Below are positions 47,023-55,898 of a DNA stretch of 64,000 bases, piece by piece (the stretch's first letter is position 1; each line of letters starts with the position of its first letter). Position numbers and translations under genes: made by a program. Below the pieces are notes generated by a model, which did no database searches, was not told the origin of the DNA, and worked only from the letters and a program-made list of their open reading frames with translations. Origin of the DNA: G965218495 sp965218495 (GTDB lineage Bacteria; Bacteroidota; Rhodothermia; Rhodothermales; Bin80); assembly GCA_965218495.1 (NCBI GenBank), contig OZ244626.1, forward strand, positions 3,348,001 through 3,412,000. Reading direction: 5' to 3'.

Positions 47023-48533
47023 CGCACTGCGGTCGTCGTGAGCGAAGCCGTCGTCGATGGCTCCAGAAGGCCGTCATACGTGCTCAGATCCACCACAGGA
47101 GGCGCTACCAAATAATCCGGAACTTGCAGCGTCCGGTCCAGCAGCGCCTCTACGGCCTCTGCCGTAATGGCCTCCTTGCCCTTCAGCAGCACGCTGAGGG
47201 CGGCATCTACGCCCGATTCGCTCTCCTTGGCCGCCAGGTGCAGCACACGCAGATACGCCTTGTCGGCCTTCAGAGGCGCTTTGTGCGCCCGACGCAACGC
47301 GTCATAGGCCATCCGGAACCGGTGGGTGGGAAAGAGATCGGCCCGGTACCGGTAGTGGGCAAACGCACCCGGTTTGCGCACCAGCGAGTCGATCACATGC
47401 CGATACTCGATCCGGTGCTTGCTTCTTCCATGCAGCCGCGGCATGCGCTCCATCAGACGCTGCCCGAACCGCACCTCGACCGCCTCGCCGAAGAGACGGA
47501 TGTCGACCTGTTCGCCGATAAGTCGGCTCGGCACCGAATAGCTGTTGTTCCGCACCCGGATCGTGCTGCCCTTCGATACCCGCACGCGCATCGCCTTGTA
47601 GCTTTCCAGTCGGCGCTCCGGAAGCGGCCCCAGATAGGCCCGCTCCTGCTTGAGGCGCTCCTTGCGCGGCGCATTCAGCTGCGCAAACAGCTGCTCGAGG
47701 AAAGCCTCATAGGCCTGCCGGCTCTCAAAGTCATGGCTTCCGCGCAGGATGAGCTGGTTTTTCATGGCCAGCTTCAGCCGGTAGTGCCGCTGCTCTACCT
47801 TGCCGTTCTCGTGCGGACTCCGCACCTGCGTATGCCGCGCTTCCATGCCGCAGTGGCGCATCAAGGCCTGGTAGCGATCCGTAAAGGCCTCGCCGCCGCC
47901 ACGCTGCAGCTTGCGTACTGCAGCGCTCAGGGAGTCCGTCTGGTGCAGCCTTGGCACGCCTCCACAGGCGTGAAGGGCCTGCTGCAGGCCCTCCGAAAGC
48001 GCCTCGAAGCTCTCCGATCGGCAGACGGTACCGGTCTCCCAATTGGAATACGGCAGCACGAAGTGGTACAACAGATGCGGAAGCGGCGCCCCCCGGATGG
48101 TCACGCCCAGCCCGTTCATGCACGTAAAGTCCGATTGGGCTCGGTCTCCCGGCTCATATTCCTGGGCAAAAAACACCTCCTTCGCCGGGCCTTCCGTGGC
48201 TCTCCACTGCTTGACCCGCCGCTGCAGCGTGCGCAATTGACCCGGCTGGAACGTGCCCGGATGCCGGCGCTGCAGCTCGCCAAAAAGCGCCTTGACCTCC
48301 AGGTTGGGATTAACCTTCAGAAAAGCCTTGACCTCCTCCCACACGGCAGCAAACGGATCCTTGCGCGTACGCCACGTGTGCGGCTTCTTCGTCTCGCTTG
48401 GCAGCTTGCCCAACCGCACGTACTTGCGCGCGGTAGTCTCGCACATGCCGGCCTTCGCCGCTGCTGTCGCTATGGGCTCTCCCTTCTTCAATACCAACCT
48501 GCGTAAAAGCAGGACCTGCGCATCCTGTACCAT
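47019..48533 (-). CDS. istA: IS21-family transposase IstA
   Basis: A 504-residue DDE transposase. It has an N-terminal HTH (AKAGMCETTARKYVRLGKLP) and the catalytic residues Asp in RAQSDFTCM, Asp in HQTDSLSAAV and Glu in SPHENGKVEQRHYRLK. A C-terminal beta-barrel-like region (RNNSYSVPSRLIGEQVDIRLF) follows. The gene is complete and lies about 105 bases inside the right end of the element. Confidence 0.95.
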   Translation of the reverse strand: MVQDAQVLLLRRLVLKKGEPIATAAAKAGMCETTARKYVRLGKLPSETKKPHTWRTRKDPFAAVWEEVKAFLKVNPNLEVKALFGELQRRHPGTFQPGQLRTLQRRVKQWRATEGPAKEVFFAQEYEPGDRAQSDFTCMNGLGVTIRGAPLPHLLYHFVLPYSNWETGTVCRSESFEALSEGLQQALHACGGVPRLHQTDSLSAAVRKLQRGGGEAFTDRYQALMRHCGMEARHTQVRSPHENGKVEQRHYRLKLAMKNQLILRGSHDFESRQAYEAFLEQLFAQLNAPRKERLKQERAYLGPLPERRLESYKAMRVRVSKGSTIRVRNNSYSVPSRLIGEQVDIRLFGEAVEVRFGQRLMERMPRLHGRSKHRIEYRHVIDSLVRKPGAFAHYRYRADLFPTHRFRMAYDALRRAHKAPLKADKAYLRVLHLAAKESESGVDAALSVLLKGKEAITAEAVEALLDRTLQVPDYLVAPPVVDLSTYDGLLEPSTTASLTTTAVR

Positions 48534-48625
48534 CTCGATAGTGGATTGAACGAATCAACCGCCAGTCCACGCACAAGACGACCTCAGGTCCCGCTATTTT
48601 TAATTGTCGTTGTCGTTATTAATAA

Positions 48626-51322
48626 ATGTCGCCAATCAGATGGACGAAGTTTATCGTCATGGTTCCGTCTATAGCCATCCGTGAAGGGGTATACCAGTCG
48701 TTACAGATCACTGCCAACCACTTTATGGAGCATTACCATGAACGGGCTCGCTTCTTTATCTACAACTCTGGTCGACTGCATGAGCTGAACAGTTTTGCGT
48801 CAGACGCCGGCATTAATGTGATGGTTATCAACATCCAAGCGTTCAACGCGACGAATCGAGAAAACCGCCGCATTTATGAGGAACTTGACCAATTCCAGTC
48901 GCGCAGGCCAATTGACGTGATAGCAGCAACTCGTCCGATTTTGATATTAGACGAGCCACAGAAGTTGGGAGGAAAGGCGACGGTAAAGGCGTTGCCGAAT
49001 TTCAATCCGTTGATGATCTTGCGCTATTCGGCGACGCATAAGGTGCGACACAACCTGGTTCACCGCCTTGATGCTCTGGATGCGTACAATCAGAAGCTGG
49101 TCAAGAAGATTGCGGTGCGGGGTATTCAGGTACGAGGACGAAGCGGCACGACCTCCTACCTATGCCTGTCGGAGGTCGTCCAAAGAGCCGGGCCACCAGA
49201 GGCATGGATAGAGCTAGAAATAAAGAACAAGTCGGGCAAGATCCGAAGACTACTACGACGCCTGAAGTGTGCCGACAATCTGCAAACCGTGTCAGGTGGG
49301 TTGGACGCATACAAGGGATATACCATCTCCCAGATCGACTATCGAACCGGCAAGGTTGAGTTTACTAATGGCAAGGACATTGAGGTAGGTCAGGCTCAAG
49401 GCGATGTAACCGGATATGATCTGCGTCGCATACAAATCAGAGAAGCAATAAAGGCGCATCTCGACACCGAGGAAAAGCTGTTCTTGGAAGGCATCAAAGT
49501 CCTGTCGCTGTTCTTTATAGACAGGGTAGCGAAGTATAGAGATTACGACCAGCCCGACGAGAAAGGAGAGTATGCCAGAGTATTTGAGGACGAATACCGC
49601 CGCCAAGTGGACGAGTATCTGAATGACATAGCCAATGGCAGCAAGGAGTACAGAAGGTACTTGGCCCGTATTGATGTATCTAGGACGCATAATGGATATT
49701 TCGCGATAGATGCGAAGACGAGGCGTTTGAAGGACCCGTCAAAATCGGGAAACGCGATTGGAGATGTTGATGCGTACGACCTAATCTTGAAGGACAAGGA
49801 GCGGCTTCTGGCATTCGACGAGCCTACGCGATTCGTCTTTTCACATTCTGCTTTACGGGAGGGGTGGGACAATCCGAATATTTTTGTCATTTGTATGCTC
49901 AAGAATGGCAAGAGCAATATTTCCCGCCGTCAAGAGGTAGGTCGCGGATTGCGTTTGTGTGTCAACAGAGATGGCAAGCGGATGGACGATAAGGCACGGG
50001 TACATGACATAAACGTCTTAACCGTCGTTACAAACGAAAGCTACATGGGATTTGTAGAGGGTCTGCAAGACGAAATCGTAAGGGAACTCCATTCACGTCC
50101 GAGGCGCGCCACCGTCGAGTACTTCTTGGGCAAGGTTTTGCAAACAGAGTCAGGACCCGTATTGGTTGATAAGGGCATGGCGGATCTGATTTTCAGCTAC
50201 CTAACATACAACGAGTACAAGGACGACGAGGACTATCTGACACCGCTATATCACGAAAGAAAGCGGAAGGGTACTCTGGCGGCCTTGCCTGCGAGGCTAC
50301 GGCCATATGCAGATCCTATCGTCCAATTGATTGATAGCGTGTTCAGTGAGGAACTGCTGCCAGAGATTCTTGACAGCCGTAGGTATCAAAAAAACAATCT
50401 CAACGACAATTTCCACAAGGAGGCGTTTCAGAAGCTTTGGCATTCAATCAATCGTAAGGCGGTCTATTACGTAGACTTCGACTCCGAAGAGCTGATTGAG
50501 AAGTGCGTCAAGAAGATAGACGGACATCTACGAGTGTCGCCGCTCCAGTACGTGGTCCAAGAGGGGGAGCAGAATGACTCGGTGACTGAATTACAACTAC
50601 GAGATTCCGGCGGATTTAAGAGTGGGAAGACTTCACACGAGCAAGGTCAGCAGCAACCTTCGGAAGTGGGGTACGATCTCCTTGGCAAGATTGCAGTCGC
50701 CACCACACTCACACGAAGAACGGCTGCCAAGATTCTCAGGATGATTAGTCCTGATTGCTTCCAGCAGTTTGGGTACAACCCAGAGCAGTTCCTTACGGAG
50801 GTGCCACGGATCATCAACGAGCAGAAGGCATCAATTGTGATCGAGCACTTGGTCTACGATGCGTTGGACGACCGCTATGACGCAGACATCTTCGCAGCAG
50901 GACAGAACCGACAAGACTTTTCGCGTGCAACACGCAAACTTAAACGGCACGTCTACGACCATGCCATCACGGATTCCGATGTCGAGCTAGAGTTTGTCAA
51001 CGCCTTGGATAATGGTGCTGAGGTCGAGGTTTATGCCAAGCTGCCGCGTGGCTTCACAATTCCAACACCTGTTGGGAATTACAACCCTGACTGGGCCATC
51101 ACCTTCAAGAAAGGCGATGCTAAGCATGTGTACTTTGTAGCTGAGACCAAGGGATCATTGTCGTCTCTTGAGCTTAGGGGGACAGAGAAGGCGAAGGTTG
51201 ACTGTGCCAAGAAGTTCTTTGATCAGGTCGTACGGGAGATTGGTCGTAAGCGTGTCAAGTACAGTGTGGTTAGCAGCTATGGAGACTTGATGGACATTGT
51301 TGGTGAAGCTGCTGGCCCATGA
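48626..51322 (+). pseudogene. res: type III restriction subunit Res, C-terminal fragment
   Basis: Continuation of res after the IS21 element; the native sequence resumes at WTKFIVMVPSIAIREGVYQ. It carries the SF2 helicase motifs II/III (ILILDEPQKLGG, LRYSATHK), motif V (FVFSHSALREGWDNPNIF) and VI (SRRQEVGRGLRL), and a C-terminal PD-(D/E)xK-type nuclease region (YNPDWAITFKKG ... YFVAETKGS). Apart from the insertion no other lesion is visible. The ATG at 48626 lies in IS sequence, so a nuclease-containing fragment without Walker A could in principle be made, but it would lack ATPase activity. Its stop overlaps the start of the next small ORF. Confidence 0.9.
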
Positions 51323-51501
51323 TAAAACCAAGAAGTAAGACTGTTCGTAGTGAGCCTAGAGCTACGCCGTCTAACCCCGAAGAGGTAGCTGACCGTAAGG
51401 AAGGTTACGTGCTAAGCGTAGCTGACCGGTGTTTGGTGGATGAGATGGCGAAGCGTTTGGCAAGGGTCTTATTAAGCACCCCTCCTAAGCCACGTAAGTG
51501 A
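51319..51501 (+). CDS. small basic ORF coupled to res, hypothetical
   Basis: A 60-residue basic protein whose ATG overlaps the res stop codon (ATGA at 51319-51322) and which ends 4 bases before the right terminal repeat of the transposon. No family is recognised. The tail LVDEMAKRLARVLLSTPPKPRK is helical and basic. The coupling and exact fit inside the transposon suggest a real cargo gene, perhaps an accessory of the R-M system; that is inference from position alone. Confidence 0.5.
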   Translation: MIKPRSKTVRSEPRATPSNPEEVADRKEGYVLSVADRCLVDEMAKRLARVLLSTPPKPRK

Positions 51502-51505
51502 CTGT

Positions 51506-51524
51506 TGCGTAATCAGGTATATAA
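51506..51524 (-). repeat. right terminal inverted repeat of R-M transposon
   Basis: TGCGTAATCAGGTATATAA, exact reverse complement of 42286-42304. It lies 4 bases after the last cargo ORF. Confidence 0.9.
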
Positions 51525-51816
51525 TACCCAAAATTTGAGCGGGCGCAAGGTGGGAGTAAAGTAGTGCCAAGCAAGCAAGCGCGAGTATACCCTTTTCTTA
51601 TATGCGGGGAGTGTGTCCACCTATACTGTTTGAGTCATGAAATGGCGACGACAATCCGAAACTCATCGCCGGAATAACGACATACCGCCACACACGCGGG
51701 CGCAACTTGCAGGAGTAATCGGGTGCGCTAACGAGATCTGTGTAATGGGCCCGTGACCGGGGTCCCTACCGTGCTGCTCCGCTCTTAGCGGAATTGGGCG
51801 TCCTTGCCAGTCAGAT

Positions 51817-52476
51817 TCAAGTCGGCACGGCTATGTGGATCAGCTTGGATTCCGGCTTTGAAATGGTTTCTTGGAACGACGTCCTGTGTTTCGGTAGGCC
51901 ATCCGAATAGCGTGCTGTTTTCAAGTCGTAAAAATTGCGGAGCAGAAAGTCGACAAACCTATACGGTGTTAATGGACGCGCAACCGGAATGCGACATTGC
52001 TCAACGATTCCGAGTGTGAGGTGAGAGGCGGGATGTACCACATCTTTGTGCGAGTCTGGATCGAAGTCAAATCGAAGCGGAGCAGGGGGCCAACCGTGGG
52101 CAGTCACGTCGACATCGATATTGTCCTCCAAGTAATGCTGTTCGTGGAGATGAAAAGCGTCCAGCCATGGACTCGGTAGAAAGGCAAGGCGATGGCGCAG
52201 TAGGCGTCTATGTTTAAACTCATACTGGATCTGCACGAGAGCCCCATCCAGCATCATTACACTGTATACCCGGTGGCGGACCGATTCCCGGTAGACATCC
52301 GCATAGGACTTGTTTTTCGAGACCAATGCCAAATGTTCGGCACCGTAGAACGTGATCGCAACCGACCCAACTTTGCGAAGACTTCGTGGGGCCCGTTGCT
52401 CATTCACGAGCCCCTCATTCGTCATGAAGCGAATTAAACCCTTGATGTCTGAATACAACTGCGCGGCCGTTGGCAT
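51817..52476 (-). CDS. DUF2290 protein of helicase-DUF2290 defence system
   Basis: A 219-residue protein with the DUF2290 pattern HPASHLTLGIVEQCRIPVARPLTPYRFVDFLLRNFYD near the C-terminus. DUF2290 genes paired with a large SF1 helicase form a two-gene anti-phage system found in phage-satellite hotspots (the helicase-DUF2290 system). Here it starts 5 bases after the helicase stop, in the expected order and strand. No catalytic residues are known to me for the family; its frame is intact. Function depends on the helicase, which is interrupted upstream. Confidence 0.75.
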   Translation of the reverse strand: MPTAAQLYSDIKGLIRFMTNEGLVNEQRAPRSLRKVGSVAITFYGAEHLALVSKNKSYADVYRESVRHRVYSVMMLDGALVQIQYEFKHRRLLRHRLAFLPSPWLDAFHLHEQHYLEDNIDVDVTAHGWPPAPLRFDFDPDSHKDVVHPASHLTLGIVEQCRIPVARPLTPYRFVDFLLRNFYDLKTARYSDGLPKHRTSFQETISKPESKLIHIAVPT

Positions 52477-52481
52477 CAGTC

Positions 52482-54256
52482 CTATCGGACGTTCCTAAAT
52501 AGCGTCACCAGCTTGCTCACGATGGCTTGATCCAGATCCGGAACTTCCAATTGCCCGGATTCCAGATCGGCCACCAAGTCTCCAATCGATCGATTTCGAC
52601 TATTCAGCCTTGACTCCTCCGCTCTCGACATGTCACGGTGAATATTACGCAGGCGGCTACTCTCCTCCTCAGTTGGGTAGTTGAAACGTAGTTTGAAATT
52701 GTTTTCCGTCAGTCTGCCAAACTCCCGGCAGAGCTCGCCCATTTCCTGCCCAACCCCTACAACCCGCACCCAAGCTTTGCTTCTGGTAATGGCCGTGAAT
52801 AGGCGATTCCGGATACTGGCCAAATTTCTCCTCGTCGAGAGTCCCTCGTGCGCATTGATTACGTATACCATACCAGCCTCGTTGCCCTTGGCACGGTGAA
52901 CGCTGGTGAAAGTTACTGACTCGCGGTCTTCCCGCATAAACGTGTCGGCACTCGTATCAACTCCTGCAATATGCGCATCAATACCGCGGTCGTAGAGCAT
53001 ACTCTGGATCGGTCCGACGGCCCTTCTAGTCTTCTGGGGATCGGGATGAATCACCATGATATCGCTGGCCATCAGCTTGTCAGTGCGGAGGTTCTCTTCA
53101 ATAGCCTTCACCAGCCACACTTGCTGCTCCTCCGTGCTGTCAAAGCATTTGAATTGGACAAGATCGTCCCGGCTGGAATGGGCCTCTAGGAATGAGGGAC
53201 TCGTCGTCGGCCCTCGAACTAACTCCACGTCGGATCCAGGCTCCAACGTGCCGTGTACTACTTTGTAGCCAATATCCTCCCACAGTATGGGATGATCGAA
53301 CATCTGAACCAGTCCCGTGCTGGAATCCGAACTGGGGCGGCGATAAATGCCAAAGCCGATAGCGTGCGCCACTACCAGGACGGGTCCCGGCGTACGGTAG
53401 CATGTCGGCAGAACGATATCCGGCTTGGGCGCCGGTCCTTGGGACGCTGGCAACCGCACGACCGGCGAGCCGTTACGACGCCCGAAAATATCCTCAGGCG
53501 GAGGCAGAGACTCACCGGTAAGGTTCTGGAGTTCGTCATAGCAGTAAACGAGCCTTTTGGGCGGCTTTAGGAAATGGTGGCAAAGGCGGAGAAAACTGGG
53601 CGGTAGGTCCTGCGCCTCGTCAATCAGAATTGCATCGTAGTACGGTGTCAGGCTGTCTGACTCCTGGATGGCCTTTTTGCATATCGAATCAAAGGCACGG
53701 TCTCTTCCAAAACTGCTCGATGCCCGGCGAAAATCGAGGTACTCAAGATCGTGCTGCGTGCAAAACTGATGATAGATACCAGTGCGGTGCGCGGCTCCAG
53801 ACGCTCCCCACGCATTAATGATGTGTAGCTTGTCCCAGTTGGGTTCCACTCTTCCATCTTCGTAAACGAATCTCCTGATTAGCCGCCGGAAATGGGCCTT
53901 CAGTGATCGCGTGTGGAACGTAACGCCAATGACCCACTCTGGATGCAATACGTGCAGATAGGCGGCCTTGCGCGCAAGTACCACGGTTTTTCCAGACCCT
54001 GCCAGCCCGCGGATTCTTTGCACGCCTCTGACAGTCTCTATGGCACCGCGACGCTGGAACCTGTCCAAGGTGACAAGTGCATCTTCAATTCCTCGCAGTT
54101 TATTGCAACGGGTTTCAATGGGACACTCAGGTCGGTTTGATGTGCCTAGTCTAATTTTCGACACGCCATCAAGTGCCGACATTACTTGACGGTAGAGAGT
54201 GCTGTTATCATCCTTGCGCGTGAACGACCTCATGGCGCCCAACAGTTCCTCCGGGC
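52482..54256 (-). pseudogene. SF1 helicase of helicase-DUF2290 system, C-terminal part
   Basis: Main part of a UvrD/Rep-like helicase. It has Walker A IRGLAGSGKTVVLA, Walker B ILIDEAQDLPPSF, a Q-like ELQNLTG motif, and the family segments DIVLPTCYRTPGPVLVVAHAIGFGIYR and VFTSVHRAKGNEAGMVYVINA. It ends IHRDMSRAEES plus about 50 residues. The first codons follow the IS630 end: read across the junction they give SSPEELLGAMRSFTRKDD, continuing the N-terminal part at 55408-55787 in frame. An internal ATG at 54233 could give a 583-residue protein lacking the N-terminal domain. Confidence 0.82.
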
Positions 54257-54258
54257 TA

Positions 54259-55405
54259 GTGTTATGTCCCAGTAATACGCGACGTTAAACGTTGAATCTT
54301 ACTGAAGATCGAGTCCGCCGTAGCAACCCAAACAAACGGCGTCGCCTCCTCATTGTACGCTGCAATGAACTGCTCGATGGTCTGCTTTAACTGCTTTACG
54401 CTTGTAAACGAACCCCGTTTGATCGCGCGCCGGCTGATTAGACCAAACCACCGTTCAACCTGGTTCAGCCACGATGCGGAGGTAGGCGTGAAGTGAAGGT
54501 GGTAACGAGGCCGCTTGGACAGCCACGCCATAACTTTCGGATGCTTGTGCGTTGCGTAGTTGTCCAAGATCAAGTGCAGGTCCAGATCCTTCGGAGTTTC
54601 GCGCTCGAGCAGTCGCAAAAAGGAGAGAAACTCCTGATGCCGATGCCGCGCCATGCATTTCCCAATTACCTTGCCCGTGGCTATGTTGAGTGCTGCGAAC
54701 AGTGTAGTCGTGCCATGGCGGATGTAGTCATGGGTGTACCCCTCTACATAGCCCAGCCCCAATGGCAACGTGGGCTGGGTGCGGTTGAGTGCTTGGATTT
54801 GGCTCTTTTCGTCCACGCACAACACGATCGCGTGATCGGGCGGGTTTAGATATAGCCCGGTGATGTCGCGAACCTTTTCGATAAAGAAGGGATCGCTGGA
54901 CAGCTTGAACGTCCTGCTGCGATGGGGTTTGAGCCCAAAGAGGGCAAACCAGCGCTGCACTGTGCTCTTAGACACGCCTTCGGCCTCGGCCATCAGGCGA
55001 ACGCTCCAAGCATTCGCATGGGCGGGCTTCTGTTGCAGCGCACGATTAATCACCTGGGCCACTTTCTCGTCATCGTGCGTTCGGGGCCGTCCCGGACGCA
55101 GCTCGTCGTGGAGCCCTTGCAAGCCACGGTCCAAGAACCGGCTCCGCCATTTGCTTACGGTGGACGCGGATACTCCCAGCGCACGGGCAACCGCAGCATT
55201 GGTGTCCCCAGCAGCGCAGGCCAGAATGGTCTTCGCTCTTTGAACCATGCCGTGGGGCATAGTAGTGGATTTCGACAAGGCGACGAGCTGGTTTCGCTGC
55301 TCATTAGAGAGAACTAGGGGCGCAAGTTTTCTTCCGCGACGCATAGACTTCTGGCATGGATGGTGAAGTCATTAATATACGTCGCTTATTAATGGGACAC
55401 AACAC
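54259..55405 (-). mobile_element. IS630-family insertion sequence
   Basis: An 1147-bp element flanked by TA on both sides (54257-54258 and 55406-55407), the TA duplication typical of IS630. The ends are imperfect inverted repeats: GTGTTATGTCCCAGTAATA at the left and, reversed, GTGTTGTGTCCCATTAATA at the right, continuing with GCGACGT after one more base. It contains one full transposase gene and interrupts the helicase gene. Confidence 0.92.
54262..55344 (-). CDS. IS630-family transposase
   Basis: A 360-residue transposase. The N-terminal paired HTH (NAAVARALGVSASTVSKWRSRFLDRGLQGLHDELRPGRPR) is followed by a second HTH (SVRLMAEAEGVSKSTVQRW) and a DDE domain with Asp in VLCVDEKSQIQALNRTQ, Asp in LILDNYATHKHP and Glu in SWLNQVERWFGLISRR. 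All three catalytic residues are present. The stop lies 3 bases inside the left end, so the gene nearly fills the element. Confidence 0.95.
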   Translation of the reverse strand: MRRGRKLAPLVLSNEQRNQLVALSKSTTMPHGMVQRAKTILACAAGDTNAAVARALGVSASTVSKWRSRFLDRGLQGLHDELRPGRPRTHDDEKVAQVINRALQQKPAHANAWSVRLMAEAEGVSKSTVQRWFALFGLKPHRSRTFKLSSDPFFIEKVRDITGLYLNPPDHAIVLCVDEKSQIQALNRTQPTLPLGLGYVEGYTHDYIRHGTTTLFAALNIATGKVIGKCMARHRHQEFLSFLRLLERETPKDLDLHLILDNYATHKHPKVMAWLSKRPRYHLHFTPTSASWLNQVERWFGLISRRAIKRGSFTSVKQLKQTIEQFIAAYNEEATPFVWVATADSIFSKIQRLTSRITGT

Positions 55406-55787
55406 TAGACACCAACGAATTATCGGATTCTTCGGACTGTCGCGAGCACCCCGGCGCAAAAGAAAGCGTTTCTATGTCTATCCGCAGCCTTCTCTGATCC
55501 ATCAGCGTGGGATGGAGCCTCAGTCTTGCTTCCATTCTGTTATAGGCATCGTCCTGGCGTTGCCCGTACTCCCCCGGATCCTCTCCATCAATCAGGTCGA
55601 ACAGTATCATTCCGCCGTCCCTGAACAGCAGCAAGGCGTCTATTGGCTGAGGCTCCTCTGAAGACGGCAGGATCGGGAAGCCGATGTATAGCTGCCCATC
55701 AAGATTCGACTGCTGGCGAAGAATGTGCGCAAGCCTTTCGCTGGCCGCCGGGTATCGAGGAGAACCGTATGTTACGGAAATCGGCAC
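55406..55787 (-). pseudogene. SF1 helicase of helicase-DUF2290 system, N-terminal part
   Basis: The first 127 or so residues of the helicase. GTG at 55787 has GAGG 8 bases upstream. The segment LYIGFPILPSSEEPQPIDALLLFRDGGMILFDLIDG resembles a NERD-like nuclease-fold domain, as found at the N-terminus of these helicases. The frame runs into the IS630 repeat and stops at 55389. Joining it to 52482-54256 with a single TA gives exactly 719 codons, a 718-residue protein. Confidence 0.78.
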
Positions 55788-55898
55788 TCAGAAACCTCGT
55801 AGATATTCTTTCTTCCAGTGCGCAGGCATCCAGCTAGGACTACCCTGTCCCCAAATTAGCGACTTGACTTTGTAATTCGTGCCGTGTAACTTTGCGGC

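Larger units (their letters stand above)
45536..48638 (-). mobile_element. IS21-family insertion sequence
   Basis: A 3103-bp element starting TGAT and ending ATCA, flanked by the direct repeat GATGGA (45530-45535 and 48639-48644). The ends are imperfect inverted repeats: after 29 bases both carry CGACAATTAAA (45565-45575, and reversed at 48599-48609). It carries istA and istB on the minus strand, opposite to the res gene it interrupts. It is longer than a typical IS21 element because about 640 bases of non-coding sequence lie between istB and the left end. Confidence 0.88.
42286..51524 (+). mobile_element. IS1595-family transposon carrying a type III R-M system
   Basis: A 9239-bp segment bounded by perfect 19-bp terminal inverted repeats (42286-42304 and 51506-51524). 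Contents in order: IS1595-family transposase, mod (with a nonsense codon), res (split by an IS21 element) and a coupled 60-aa ORF. Without the IS21 insertion (3103 bp plus a 6-bp duplication) it would be about 6.1 kb. The transposase stop is only 7 bases before mod, so transposase and cargo read as one transcription unit. An 8-bp target duplication, usual for the family, was not found; the six bases TATATA are shared but lie within the repeats. No other gene lies between the ends. Confidence 0.8.
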
